Source: JANXQG01 sp963709175 (GTDB lineage: Bacteria; Planctomycetota; Planctomycetia; Pirellulales; Thermoguttaceae). From it: DNA of 64,000 nucleotides. Of the stretch, positions 17,342-26,881 are shown in pieces. A program made the translations under genes and the position numbers. The stretch spans positions 1-64,000 of the forward strand of contig CAVPVK010000008.1 of NCBI GenBank assembly GCA_963709175.1, given 5' to 3'. The notes under the pieces are model-generated. The model worked only from the letters and a program-made list of their open reading frames with translations, had not been told where the DNA came from and did not search any database. Each line of letters opens with the position of its first letter. Positions within the stretch are counted from its first letter, which is position 1.

Positions 17342-18470
17342 TCACAGCGTCTTATGGAACCGCCGCGCCGCCAGCCCGAGCGTGGCAAAGCCCATCACCG
17401 CCAGGCCTGCGAGGTGTGGCCAAAGATAGGAAAGCCCGACACCCTTGAGGAAGATCGTGCGCACCACGACGAGAAAATAGGCCACCGGATTGAGATACGT
17501 GAGCCACTGGATGACCGGCGGCATGTTGGCGATGGGGAAGGAGAAGCCGGAGAGCAGCATCGCGGGGAAAAAGAAAAGAAATGTGCTCATCATGGCCTGC
17601 TGCTGCGTCTGGCTGACCGTGGAAATGAACAGGCCCACGCCCAGCATCGTCAAAAGATAAAGGCCCGTGGAGAAGTACAGCAGCACCAGGCTGCCGCGGA
17701 GCGGCACCTCGAACCAAAAGACCCCGATCAAGAGGATCAGCGTCACGTCAGCGTAGGCGATCAGCACGAAGGGCAGTGTCTTGCCGAGGATGAACTCCAA
17801 GGGCTTGATCGGCGTGACCATGATTTGCTCGATCGTGCCGATCTCCTTCTCGCGGACCACGGCCATGCTCGTCAACAGCAGGCTCACCAGGCTGACCACG
17901 ATCACGATCACGCCCGGCACGAAATAATTGCGGCTGTCGAGGTTCTCGTTGAACCACGCGCGGCTGCGAAAATCAACTTGCACCGGCGGATCGGCCGGGC
18001 CGCTGCGCCGCTTGTGCGCGGCGGATCTGAGTCTGCCGCGCGTACTCGCCCGTTATGCGGCCGACGTAGCTCATGGCGATGGCTGCCGTGTTGGAATCGC
18101 TGCCGTCGCACAAGACCTGGACCGCCGCGCTCCGCCCGGCCCGCAGGTCGCCGGCGAAGCCGTGGTCGATCCGCAAAACGATCTGCACCTCAGCGCGATC
18201 GATGAGGTCCTGCACCTGCCGCTCGTCGTCAATACGAGCCACCACGTGGAAGTAGCCGCTCGCCGCGAAGCGGTCGATCAGCTCGCGGCTGGCCGGCGTG
18301 TTGTCCAAATCATAGACGCCCGTGCGGATGTCACGGATGTCCATGTTCACCGCGTAGCCGATCACCAGCACTTCCAGGCAGGGAATGATCAGGACCACGC
18401 CCCGCATCCGCGGGTCGCGAAAGACCTGGATGAACTCCTTGATCAGCATCTGGCGGATACGGTCGAACAT
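17342..18470 (-). CDS. ABC-2 type multidrug permease, YbhR-like (one frame break)
   Basis: The rejoined ~376-residue protein is a standard ABC-2 permease: one N-terminal membrane helix (VVLIIPCLEVLVIGYAVNM), a ~140-residue soluble loop (ELIDRFAASGYFHVV, DGSDSNTAAIAMSYV), then five helices including LDSRNYFVPGVIVIV, the conserved REKEIGTIEQIMVTP loop and FLFFFPAMLLSGFSFPI. The two parts meet near 18,000, where a one-base change restores QRPGPADPPVQVDFR. The ATG at 18470 is chosen by alignment with its paralog; no strong ribosome binding site is present. It is the last gene of the operon and forms the membrane pore with the neighbouring permease. Confidence 0.85.
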
Positions 18471-18520
18471 GTCGGAGAGGGGTCTCGGGTCCTGGGTTCT
18501 GAGCTTTAAGCTCTTCTTCC

Positions 18521-19654
18521 TTACCTCAGTTTCTTCTTGAATTTCCAATTCGCCAACACGACCATCGCCGCGGCGAAAGCGACTAGCAGCAGCGTGTCGG
18601 CTGCCAGGATCTCCAGCCCCACGCCCTTGAGGTAAATCCCCTTGAGGATGCCGATGAAATAGCGGGCCGGCACGAGGTACGTCAACCACTGGATCGGCCG
18701 GGGCATGTTGACGATGGCGAAAATGAAGCCCGACAGCAAAAAGGCCGGCAAGAAAGTCGCTGTCATTGAGAGCTGGCTGGCCAGGAGCTGACTCTTCGTG
18801 GCGATGCTGATGAGCATGCCCATGGTCAATACGCCAACGAGGAAAATCGAGGCCACGCCGAACAACAGGGCAACGTTGCCGCGCAAAGGGACGTTGAAGA
18901 TGAACTGGCCCAGCACCACCGCCAGCGCCATGTCCAACAGTCCGATCACGAAGGAGGGGATGAGCTTGCCCAGGATCAGCTCGGAGCCCTGCACCGGCGT
19001 GGAAATGAGCTGCTCCATGGTGCCCTGCTCCCACTCGCGGGCAAAGGTCAGCGACGTCAGCATGGCGGTGATCACCATCATGATTACGGCGATCAGGCCC
19101 GGCACGATGTAGTTCTTCGATTCCAAGTCGGCGTTGAAGAGGACCCTTCCGCGGACATCCAGCGGCACACTGACTTGCGTTGGGCCTCGGCGGCCGGCCC
19201 GGCGCTCCATCCATTCCTGCGAGTAGATTTCCGCAATGGCGTCGGCGTAACCCAGGACGATGGTGCCCGTGTTCGAGTCGACGCCGGAAAGGGCTATGCC
19301 CACGGGCGCCTCGCTGGCGGTGGCCAGCCGCCGGGAAAAGTCGTAGGGGATGATCAGTCCCATGAGGGCCTCGCCGGAGTCGATGGCCCGATCCATGTCG
19401 CGCTGGTTGTCCACCTGGCGGACGAGCGAGAAATAGGGCGAGCCGGCGAACTTGCTTTCCAGTTCACGGCTGTCGGGCGTGCAATTCTGGTCCCAGACCG
19501 CCAGCGGCACGTGATCGACGTCGAGCGTCAAGGCGAAGCCGAACAGCGCCAGCATTAGCATGGGAATGGCGATGGCCATGCCCAGGCTCCGCGGGTCGCG
19601 GAGGACGTGCAGGAACTCCTTGCGGGCCACGGCTGCAACGCGCTGGGCATTCAT
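18521..19654 (-). CDS. ABC-2 type multidrug permease, YbhS-like
   Basis: This 377-residue ABC-2 permease is a paralog of the next gene: helix 1 LGMAIAIPMLMLALFGFAL, a large soluble loop (ELESKFAGSPYFSLV, SGVDSNTGTIVLGYADAI), then five helices with ESKNYIVPGLIAVIM, EWEQGTMEQLISTP and FLPAFLLSGFIFAI. Its ATG (19652-19654) overlaps the TGA of the ATPase gene in an ATGA arrangement, showing translational coupling and that the ATPase and permease are separate proteins. In the raw sequence an indel upstream makes them appear fused. It pairs with the YbhR-like protein to form the transmembrane channel. Confidence 0.88.
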   Translation of the reverse strand: MNAQRVAAVARKEFLHVLRDPRSLGMAIAIPMLMLALFGFALTLDVDHVPLAVWDQNCTPDSRELESKFAGSPYFSLVRQVDNQRDMDRAIDSGEALMGLIIPYDFSRRLATASEAPVGIALSGVDSNTGTIVLGYADAIAEIYSQEWMERRAGRRGPTQVSVPLDVRGRVLFNADLESKNYIVPGLIAVIMMVITAMLTSLTFAREWEQGTMEQLISTPVQGSELILGKLIPSFVIGLLDMALAVVLGQFIFNVPLRGNVALLFGVASIFLVGVLTMGMLISIATKSQLLASQLSMTATFLPAFLLSGFIFAIVNMPRPIQWLTYLVPARYFIGILKGIYLKGVGLEILAADTLLLVAFAAAMVVLANWKFKKKLR

Positions 19655-21643
19655 CGCCGCACCTCCTCTTGGGGCTGTTCGGCGCGATCGCGGGCTTCGA
19701 TGAGCGACACGAAGACATCCTCCAGCGAAGGCACGATCGGCGAGACTTGCTCGACGCGGAGCCCCCGCTCGGCCAGCCGCGCGGGTCGCCGCTGCCGCCC
19801 GCGGACCGTCGTCGGCCACCAGGTGCAGGGTCTTGCCGAATAGGGCCGTTTCCTTTACCGCCGCGAGCCCGGCAAGCGCCTCCATGGCTGCTTCCGGCTG
19901 GTCGCAGACTACCTCCAGCACGTCCTCCTGCATGGCCTCATGCTTGAGCTTTTCCGGCGTGCCCTGCGCGATCAACTCGCCGCGGTAGATCAACGCCAAG
20001 CGGTCGCAGTACTCGGCCTCGTCCATGTAGTGCGTCGTAACAAAGACCGTCACGCCCTCGCTAGACAATTGGTAGATCAGGTCCCAGAACTGGCGGCGGC
20101 TGATCGGATCGACGCCGGAGGTCGGCTCGTCGAGGAAGAGGATCGGCGGGCGGTGCAGGATGGCGCAGCCCAGGGCCAGCCGCTGCTTCCAACCGCCGGA
20201 AAGGACGGCGGTGGGCCGATGACGGTGGTCCTCCAAGCCCGACATCTCGATCACCCATTGCTTCCGCTCGGCCTTTTCCCGGCCGCTGATGCGGTAGATG
20301 CCGGCGTAGAAGTCGATGTTTTCCTCGACGGTCAAGTCCTGGTACAGCGAGAATTTCTGGCTCATATAGCCGACGTGGGCCTTGATTTCCTCGGGCTGGC
20401 GACGGATGTCGAGGCCGGCCACGCGGCCGCTTCCACCGGTCGGCGAGAGGATGCCGCAGAGCATGCGGATGGTCGTCGACTTGCCCGCTCCGTTGGGCCC
20501 CAGGAAACCGAAAATCTCGCCGCGCGGGACCTGGAAGCTTACGCGATTGACCGCCAGGAACTTGCCGAAGCGGCGTTCGAGGTTTTCCACTGTAACGGCG
20601 AGGGAAAAAGAAGAGAGGGGAGACGCGGAGAGAGGAGACGCCGACACCGCGCTTTCCCTGCGTGTCTCCGCGTCTCCGTGTCTCCTCTCCCCCCTCTCCG
20701 TGTCTCTCCTCTCCCCTCTCTTCTCTTCCCCTCTGCCGCCGATCGCCGAGACGAAGACGTCTTCCAAGGTCGGCGGAATCGTGCGAACGGCCGCAAACGG
20801 CACGCCGGCGTCGCGCAGGACCTGGTCGATCGGGACGCTTTCCCGTGGGCCATCGACCCGCACGAAATGCACGCGATCGCCGAACAGGCCGACCGATGCC
20901 GCCGGAAATTGCTGCCGCAAGAGGGCTGCGGCCCGGCGGGGCTCGGCCGAGCGGATTTCCAGGATCGTGCCCCGCATGAGTTGTTTGACCTCGTTGGGCG
21001 TGCCGACGGCCAGCAGCCGCCCTTGGTGGATCAAGGCCAGGCGGTTGCAACGTTCGGCCTCGTCGAGATAGGCCGTGGAGACGAAGATCGTCACCTTTTC
21101 CCGCAAGAGTTGATAGAGGATTCGCCAGAAGTCGCGGCGGGAGACGGGATCGACGCCGTTCGTCGGCTCGTCGAGGAAGAGCACCCGCGGCGTGTGGATC
21201 AGGGTGCAGGCCAAGCCGAGTTTTTGCTTCATGCCGCCGGAGAGGTTGCCCGCCAGGCGGCGTTTAAAGGGCGTGAGATTGCTGAATCCCAATAGCCGCT
21301 GGACCCGTTCGTCGCGGCCCTTGCGCGGCACGTTGTAGATGTCGGCATAGAAGTCGAGGTTCTCCATCACCGTCAAGTCCGCGTAGAGGCCGAATCGCTG
21401 GCTCATGTAGCCGATCTGGGCCTTGACCTCTTCGGCCTCGCCGACCACGCTCCGTCCGGCCACCCAGGCCTCGCCGCCGTCGGGGGCCATGATCGAGGTC
21501 AGCAGCCGCATGGTGGTGGTCTTGCCAGCGCCGTCGGGACCGACCAGGCCGAAGATTTCACCTTCGTCAACGGAGAGAGAAAGGTCGTTGACAGCAGCGA
21601 GCCCCTCAAACTTCTTGGTGAGGTGGTCGGCGCGGATCATCAT
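19651..21643 (-). CDS. ABC transporter ATP-binding protein with two nucleotide-binding domains, YbhF-like (one frame break)
   Basis: The ~664-residue protein has two complete ATPase domains. The first has Walker A GPDGAGKTT, signature LSGGMKQKL, Walker B VLFLDEPTNGVDP. The second (from ~residue 350) has GPNGAGKST, LSGGWKQRL (Trp in place of Met/Gln) and ILFLDEPTSGVDP, with HYMDEAEYCDR after it. Each is followed by the accessory tail ending in a TLEDVFVS or SLEDVFVS motif. The second tail is out of frame after ~19,810 and ends properly at 19651 once one base is corrected. The linker between the domains is encoded by a GA-rich inverted repeat that also occurs after hcp. It energises export by the two permeases. 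Confidence 0.87.
20590..20735. repeat. GA/TC-rich inverted repeat inserted in the linker of the dual ATPase gene
   Basis: The left arm is purine-rich (about 20600-20640) and the right arm is pyrimidine-rich with repeated TCTCCGTGTCTC units (about 20660-20733). A 25-base segment at 20613-20637 matches 29629-29653 at 24 of 25 positions in the same orientation. Translated, it gives a Glu/Arg/Ser-rich linker (EEKRGERRDTERGERR) between the two ATPase domains. Confidence 0.72.
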
Positions 21644-21762
21644 AACAAGTACGAAATACGAATATGGAAAGCCGAAACAAATTCAAAGCAGATAATCTGA
21701 ATGATCAAACCTGAGCGACGGTGGATGCCGTAGATCTGTTCGATATGACCACGGAAAACCAA

Positions 21763-22935
21763 TCATGATTTCGGTATTACGACCTCGGATTTCCCGATTC
21801 TGGCATCTGCCGGCATTCCCGGCTTGAGTTCCTTGTTCGGGTTCGTCACGTCGATCTTGATGCGATAGACGAACTTCACCCGCTGGCGAACGGTCTCGAC
21901 CGACTTAGGCGTGAACTCCTGCTCCGAGGAGATGAACGAGACGCGTCCCTTGTAGACCTTGCCCGGATAGGCGTCGGTGGTGATCTCCGCCTCGCTGCCC
22001 TGGTGGACAATACCCTTGCCCAGGTCGTTCTCGTCGACGTAGGCCCGCAGCCAGACGTTCACGATGTCGGCGACCGTGACGACGGGCGTGCCGGCGGCGA
22101 CATACTCACCGGGCTCGATGTTCTTGGAAAGCACCACTCCGGTCAGGGGCGAGGTCACGACGGCGTAGCCGAGTTTGGTCTCGGCGGCCTGCAAAGTGGC
22201 CTTGGCCTGGACAAGCCTGGCGCGGGCCTGATCGATGTCCTCTTTCCGCGGCCCTTCCTTGACGAGTCGATACTGGGCCTGGGCCTGCTCCATGGCGGCT
22301 TTGGCCTGCATGATCTGCTCTTGGCGCGGTCCTTCCTTGACCAGTTCGTAGCGTTTCTTGGCTTCGATCGCGCGCTGGTTCGCCATATGGAAAGCGGCAT
22401 AGGCCCGATCGACCTGCTCGACGGCAACGGTGCCGGCGTCGCTTTGCTGGAGCCGTTCAAAGCGGTCGAGGTCGCGCTTAAGGTGATCGCGGTCGTCGTC
22501 GGCCGCTCGCATCTCGGCTTCGGCAGCCTCAATGTCCTGAGGGCGGCTGCCGTTTTTCAGCTCGGCGTAGCTGGCCTCGGCCTTCTGCATGGTCGCCAGT
22601 GCGGCGGCGATTTCATCCGGCCGCGACCCCGCCAGCATTTCGGCCATTGCGGCGTCGGCCGCTTGCACTTCACCACGGGCCTTGGCCACGTCGGCCTCCA
22701 GGTCGGCCGTTTCCAACCGGGCCACCGGCTTGCCTTCATAAATCGCGTCGCCCTCATCCACATAGCGTGCAACGACGTGACCGGGAATCTTGAAGCTGAT
22801 GGGTACCTCGGTGGCCTCGATATTGCCGGAGACCCGCAACGAGTCTTCGCCATGATTGCCGCGCCCCAAAACGTACCAGCCGCCCGCGGCAACGACCGCC
22901 ACAGCGACTGCTAGAGGCAAAACTAGCTTATTCAT
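21763..22935 (-). CDS. HlyD-type periplasmic adaptor (membrane fusion protein), YbhG-like
   Basis: The 390-residue product has an N-terminal membrane anchor (LVLPLAVAVAVVAAGGWYVLG), a biotinyl/lipoyl-like half (RVSGNIEATEVPISFKIPG, VDEGDAIYEGKPVARLE), a long coiled-coil hairpin (~residues 75-235) with repeated KEGPRQEQI / KEGPRKEDI turns, the second lipoyl half (VTSPLTGVVLSKNIEPGEYV) and a beta-barrel end (AEITTDAYPGKVYKGRVSFI). It links an inner-membrane ABC exporter to an outer-membrane channel. It lies 17 bp after the TetR gene and ~120 bp before the ATPase gene, as in the E. coli ybh operon. The TolC-type lipoprotein at 8,958 is a possible partner. Confidence 0.88.
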   Translation of the reverse strand: MNKLVLPLAVAVAVVAAGGWYVLGRGNHGEDSLRVSGNIEATEVPISFKIPGHVVARYVDEGDAIYEGKPVARLETADLEADVAKARGEVQAADAAMAEMLAGSRPDEIAAALATMQKAEASYAELKNGSRPQDIEAAEAEMRAADDDRDHLKRDLDRFERLQQSDAGTVAVEQVDRAYAAFHMANQRAIEAKKRYELVKEGPRQEQIMQAKAAMEQAQAQYRLVKEGPRKEDIDQARARLVQAKATLQAAETKLGYAVVTSPLTGVVLSKNIEPGEYVAAGTPVVTVADIVNVWLRAYVDENDLGKGIVHQGSEAEITTDAYPGKVYKGRVSFISSEQEFTPKSVETVRQRVKFVYRIKIDVTNPNKELKPGMPADARIGKSEVVIPKS

Positions 22936-22951
22936 AATTGTGAACCCTCAA

Positions 22952-23611
22952 TCACTCGGTTGTCATCGATCTCGCGTCACAAGTCTCTGTCTTGGCCGTC
23001 AACGCCAGTTCGAACATCTTCCAAGCCCGACCGGCATGCTGGGTGAGGTTGAAGCCGCCATCCGTGAGGTGCCATACGACTCCTGCCGGCACGATCATTC
23101 CCAGGAACATCATGGATGCGGTAGCGGGCACGAGTTGCGGCTGGATGCAGCCCTCGTCTTGTCCTTCGCGGACCATGCGCTCGATTTGCGCCAGGTAGTC
23201 TTGCAGTATCCGCTGCACGCGGGCCTTGCGTTGAGGCCGGCCGGCCAGGGCCTCGTCCGAAAAGATGATGCGCGGAAAGGCCTGTCCCTGACGAATAAAG
23301 CGAATGTGGCGAAGGAACAGGTCATGCAGGCGGCCCAGCGAGTCGGGAACTTCCTGCCGGGCGGCTTCGACATTGGCCTGGAGTTTCGAATCCAATAGGT
23401 CGAGGACAGCGTCGAGCATCGCGTCCTTGCTGGGGAAATGCCGGTAAATCCCCGATGGAACCAGGCCAACGCGCCGGGCTACGGCGGCGATGCTCAGCCG
23501 TTTGACGCCCTCACCGGCAACCAGTTGCAGGGCGGCGTCGGCGATCTGTTCGCGCCGGATCCGAGTCTCGAGTTTGGCGTCGGCCATAAAGATCCTCGCC
23601 CTTGGTTGCAA
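22952..23611 (-). CDS. TetR/AcrR family regulator, CecR-like, of the ABC efflux operon
   Basis: The 219-residue product has an N-terminal TetR helix-turn-helix (RREQIADAALQLVAGEGVK, IAAVARRVGLVPSGIYRHFP) at residues ~18-62 and an all-helical ligand domain with LFLRHIRFIRQGQAFPRII and DYLAQIERMVREGQDEG. Family members dimerise on palindromic operators and release on ligand binding. It is first in the operon, matching the place of ybiH (cecR) before ybhGFSR in E. coli. GAGGATC lies a few bases upstream of the ATG. A perfect 7-bp inverted repeat at 23670-23691, just upstream, is a candidate autoregulatory operator. The ligand is unknown. Confidence 0.85.
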   Translation of the reverse strand: MQPRARIFMADAKLETRIRREQIADAALQLVAGEGVKRLSIAAVARRVGLVPSGIYRHFPSKDAMLDAVLDLLDSKLQANVEAARQEVPDSLGRLHDLFLRHIRFIRQGQAFPRIIFSDEALAGRPQRKARVQRILQDYLAQIERMVREGQDEGCIQPQLVPATASMMFLGMIVPAGVVWHLTDGGFNLTQHAGRAWKMFELALTAKTETCDARSMTTE

Positions 23612-23669
23612 TAACCCTCGGGGATAGTGTTTAATACGTCAAATAAGAGCCTTCGCCCCCGCGATCCCT

Positions 23670-23691
23670 ATTGTGATTATACGTTCACAAT
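23670..23691. promoter_or_regulatory. Perfect inverted repeat upstream of the TetR gene, candidate operator
   Basis: ATTGTGA (23670-23676) and TCACAAT (23685-23691) flank an eight-base AT-rich spacer. The half-sites resemble those of CRP-type sites, but the spacer is two bases longer than the CRP norm. It lies ~60 bp upstream of the TetR start and ~85 bp before the IS insertion, in what was the divergent promoter region. Confidence 0.45.
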
Positions 23692-23784
23692 GCGATCACG
23701 TCCAGCGAGAACGTTTTTCAATCCACCCATTGCCGCAGGCAAACCACTTTTATCAAGGGGCAAGAAAGACGCATCCTTAACCAG

Positions 23785-25488
23785 GGCACCGTCTCAATCT
23801 GAGCGTTTCTTGGGGAAACTCAGGTTGACAGATTCGATGGGAATCGGTTTTTTATGTCTTAGGAGATTTTCAAGGAAGTGACCGTGTACAAGGAGGTTCA
23901 CGGAAATGGCCAGATTACCCATTGTTTCATGGATTGGGAACGCGGCAGCGGTTATGACAGGGAAATGGGGCTCGGTTTCGGAACAGGCGGAGGCGGCCGG
24001 GTGTAGTCGGCAAACCGCCTACGATCATGCGGAGAAAGTCGAAGCGGCAGTGCGCGACGCGGTCGGCGGCGGGCCGTCACGCGACCAACTCCAAGAACAA
24101 GTACGCCAGCAGGCGGAGCGACTGGCATTGCTGGAAAAGCGACTGGCTAAGGCGACGGAGTTTTCTGAACAGGAGCAGCAACGGTTTGCGGCAACGGCCA
24201 CAGCCATGGGGTTGAGTTACTCGCAAACGAGGGAACTCTTGGGAATCGTCGTGAAAAAAAATCTCCCAGCCGTGCGAAGATCGGCCGGTGGGTGAAGGAA
24301 TCTGCACAGGCGGCAAGCCAAGTACTGGATCGCTTGGACCAAGCCTGCCGCGGTCTGGTGATTACGGGCTGCTTCGACGAGATTTTCTTCCACGGCAAGC
24401 CGGTTTTAGTGGGCGTCGAACCGCACAGCATGGCGTGGGTCTTGGGAACGCATGCTGCGGATCGCAGTGCTTCGACGTGGACTGGGGCGTTGCAAGGTTT
24501 CAACGCCTTGGAGCAGGCGGTGGTTGACGGCGGCCGAGGCATGCAGCGTGGTCTGGCGGATTTTCAGACGCAGCGAAAAAACGCCGGAAACGCCACTCCT
24601 TTGCAGGTCAGCTTGGATGTCTTCCATACGAAGCAGGAAGCGCAGCGTGTACTGCGAAAACTGTGGAGCCGCGTGGAGTCCCAGTGGGCGAAGGCGGAAG
24701 AAGCGGACCGACAGGTCGTGTACGCGTGGCGTCACGGCGGCGACCGCCGCGGCTTTGGAGGACTGGCGGGCAAGGCGTGGAAGAAGGTGGAACGGCTCAT
24801 GGAAAGGTACGACCGCATGGAGCGAGCGTGGAAACGGATCGGGACCGCCTTGGAATTGTTTCGCCCGGATGGGCGGTTGAATGATCGAGCCTGGGCCGAG
24901 GGAGAGATCGCCGCGGCGGTAAAAGAACTTGACGGGCCAGAGTGGGGCAAACTGCGTCGTGCGCTGGCGGATCGGCGAAGCCTGACGTTCCTGGATCGGA
25001 TGCAGCGGCAGTTGACGGCGGCAGAGCCTTGGGCGGAGTTACGTGAGGCATTGGTCCGGCGGTGGTGGCTGCGGAAGCAGTTGGCGGCGGTTCCCGAGGA
25101 CGTTCCGGGCGGAGGACGTTGGCTGGCAGCTGCTTTGGTCCAGACGGCGTATTGTCGGAAGTTGGAGGTGAACTGGCAGGAATCGTATGGGAGGGTGGCG
25201 GCGGTCTTACGACACACCGTTCGCGCCAGTAGTGCCGTGGAATGCATGAACAGCGTGCTACGAATGCATCAGGAGCGGCATCGGACGGTCACCCAGCCGA
25301 TGCTGGATCTCAAGCGGCTATACTGGAACTGCCGACCCTTCCGAAGTGGCAAGCGTCGCGGTCGTTCCCCCTATGACCTACTGGGCTTGTCGCTGCCGAC
25401 CACCGATTGGTGGCAACTGCTACACACACCCTCCCCAGATTTGACGCAACAACTGTCAAGTTCTAAAGTTGCGGCTTGAGACGATGCC
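23785..25488 (+). mobile_element. Complete insertion sequence (1,704 bp) with 8-bp target duplication
   Basis: The ends are inverted repeats: GGCACCGTCTCAA (23785-23797) and TTGAGACGATGCC (25476-25488), 12 of 13 matching. The 8-bp sequence TTAACCAG flanks both sides exactly (23777-23784 and 25489-25496), which proves insertion and suggests it is recent. The element holds one transposase coding region in two overlapping frames. The transposase stop codon lies inside the right end. I do not assign an IS family from memory: an 8-bp duplication occurs in several. It separates the efflux regulator from the T6SS locus. Confidence 0.92.
23906..25479 (+). CDS. IS transposase, two frames joined by a -1 shift at an A8 tract
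   Basis: Frame 1 (23906-24295) encodes an N-terminal helix-turn-helix (SEQAEAAGCSRQTAYDHAEK) and a coiled coil (DQLQEQVRQQAERLALLEKR). It meets frame 2 at eight A residues (24254-24261). A -1 shift there gives VKKSPSRAKIGRWVKESAQ, a continuous protein of about 524 residues. Frame 2 carries probable DDE residues: Asp in CFDEIFFHGKPVLVGVEP, Asp in SLDVFHT, Glu in SSAVECMNSVL. The start has AAGGAGG about nine bases upstream. IS elements often use A-run slippage to express transposase, so programmed frameshifting is likely. Given the other frame breaks in this window, a miscounted homopolymer is also possible. Confidence 0.85.
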
Positions 25489-25560
25489 TTAACCAGAGTC
25501 AGAGAATAGCACTAAGTGCTTATGCAACAGGCACTTGCAACGCTTATTTCAATCTCGGTG

Positions 25561-25588
25561 TTGACTTGCGGCAAATATTTGCCATATT
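25561..25588 (+). promoter_or_regulatory. Probable T6SS promoter with a palindromic operator between -35 and -10
   Basis: TTGACT (25561-25566) is followed after 16 bases by CATATT (25583-25588). The spacer carries a perfect 14-bp palindrome, GGCAAATATTTGCC (25570-25583), ideally placed for a repressor to block polymerase. It lies ~120 bases upstream of tssA and 65 bases beyond the IS duplication, so the IS may have cut off elements further upstream. Confidence 0.45.
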
Positions 25589-25711
25589 TCATGAGAAAAA
25601 TCCTGAGGGTGAGCCATTGCTGGTCTTTGATCGCTTATCGACAACTGATGTTTCTGGTAGACTTGACGAACCAGTTTACGGTCGCCGACGGACTGCAAGG
25701 GGGCCGAGAGC

Positions 25712-26831
25712 ATGAGCGTTCTTGAAGTCGAGCAATTGCTGGAACCTGTCTCTGCGGAATCGCCCTGCGGAGAGAACTTGGAGTACGATGCCGACTTCCA
25801 GGAAATGGAGCGGGGATCGCAAGGTACGCCGGAGCAGCAGTTCGGCGATACCGTAATCGAAGCCCAGAGTCCGGACTGGAAAACCGTTCGCGGCAAGGCC
25901 CTTGAGCTCTTCCAGCGAACCAAGGACTTGCGTGTCGCCGTTTACTTGGCGCGAGCGGTGGTGCGATTAGACGGTTTGCCCGGCTTTTGCGATGCCCTGG
26001 CCCTCATTCGTGGACTGGTGGATCGCTTCTGGCAAGAGGTACATCCGCAACTTGATCCCGAAGATGATCTCGATCCAGCCTTGCGGGTCAATGCCCTGGC
26101 CGCGCTGTGCGACTCGGATGCCTGCCTGAGGCCCGTGCACGAGATGTCGATCGTCGAGTCGGCCTCGTTGGGAAAATTCTCTTATCGCGATTACCTGGTA
26201 GCTTGCGGTGATATGCCCCCCCGCGCGGAGGAAACCCCGCCCGAAAAGACGACCATCGAGTCGGCTTTCTTGGATGCCGACCCCGACCAGCTAGTCGCCT
26301 GGGCCCAGGCGACGGCCGCCGCGCTGGCCGATGCCGAGGGAATCGAATCGGCGTTGACCGAGCAGGTCGGCGCATTGCGTTCGACGAGCTTCGACTCCCT
26401 CACCGACGTATTGAAGAAAATATCGCAGATCCTCGCGGGGCAAGTTGAGCGGCGGGGACTCGGCGCCCAGCCCGAGGAGCCCGCCGCGGAAGAAACCAGC
26501 GGAGGCTCCGGCGAAGGCGGCGCTGGAGGCGACTTGGACTTGGATGCCTTGATCGGCGGCCTCGACAGCGGGGCAGCCTTCGTCGCCGGCCCCCGTGGCG
26601 GCCGACGTGATCAGATCCCGCGACGACGTGATCCGCCTCTTGGACAAGATTTGCGAATACTATGCCCAATCCGAGCCTTCCAGTCCCGTGCCTCTGCTGT
26701 TGCGCCGGGCGAAGCGACTGGTTTCGCTGGATTTTCTCTCGTTGCTGCGCGAATTGGTGCCAAGCGGTTTGTCGGAGGCAGAACTGATCAACGGTCCGTC
26801 GGGGTCCGCATCCGAGGATGGAAACAGTTGA
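25712..26831 (+). CDS. tssA: T6SS baseplate-associated protein TssA (ImpA-type; one frame break)
   Basis: Residues ~1-110 form the ImpA N-terminal domain (VEQLLEPVSAESPCGENLEYD, GDTVIEAQSPDWKTVRGKAL, LRVAVYLARAVVRLDGLPG). The middle is helical with an acidic Gly-rich linker. The C-terminal signature IRSRDDVIRLLDKICEYYA plus LVSLDFLSLLRELVP is in another frame after ~26,585; a one-base change joins them into ~373 residues. TssA caps or primes the growing sheath and contacts the baseplate. It is the first gene of the T6SS locus, 120 bases after the palindromic promoter. The stop falls at 26829-26831, 50 bases before tssB. Confidence 0.85.
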
Positions 26832-26881
26832 ACGATTAAATGTCTTGAAGTTATTGCGAGTTCTCTTAAAGGAGGTCATTC

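Noticed and set aside
18521..21643. One 1,040-residue ATPase-permease fusion
   Set aside because: The fusion depends on an indel near 19,810. In the correct frame the ATPase ends SLEDVFVSLIEARDR and a TGA overlaps the permease ATG.
23670..23691. A standard CRP site
   Set aside because: The half-sites fit but the spacer is eight bases rather than six, so CRP is not assigned.
25516..25725. Short frames between the IS and tssA
   Set aside because: They overlap the palindromic promoter and lack ribosome binding sites.
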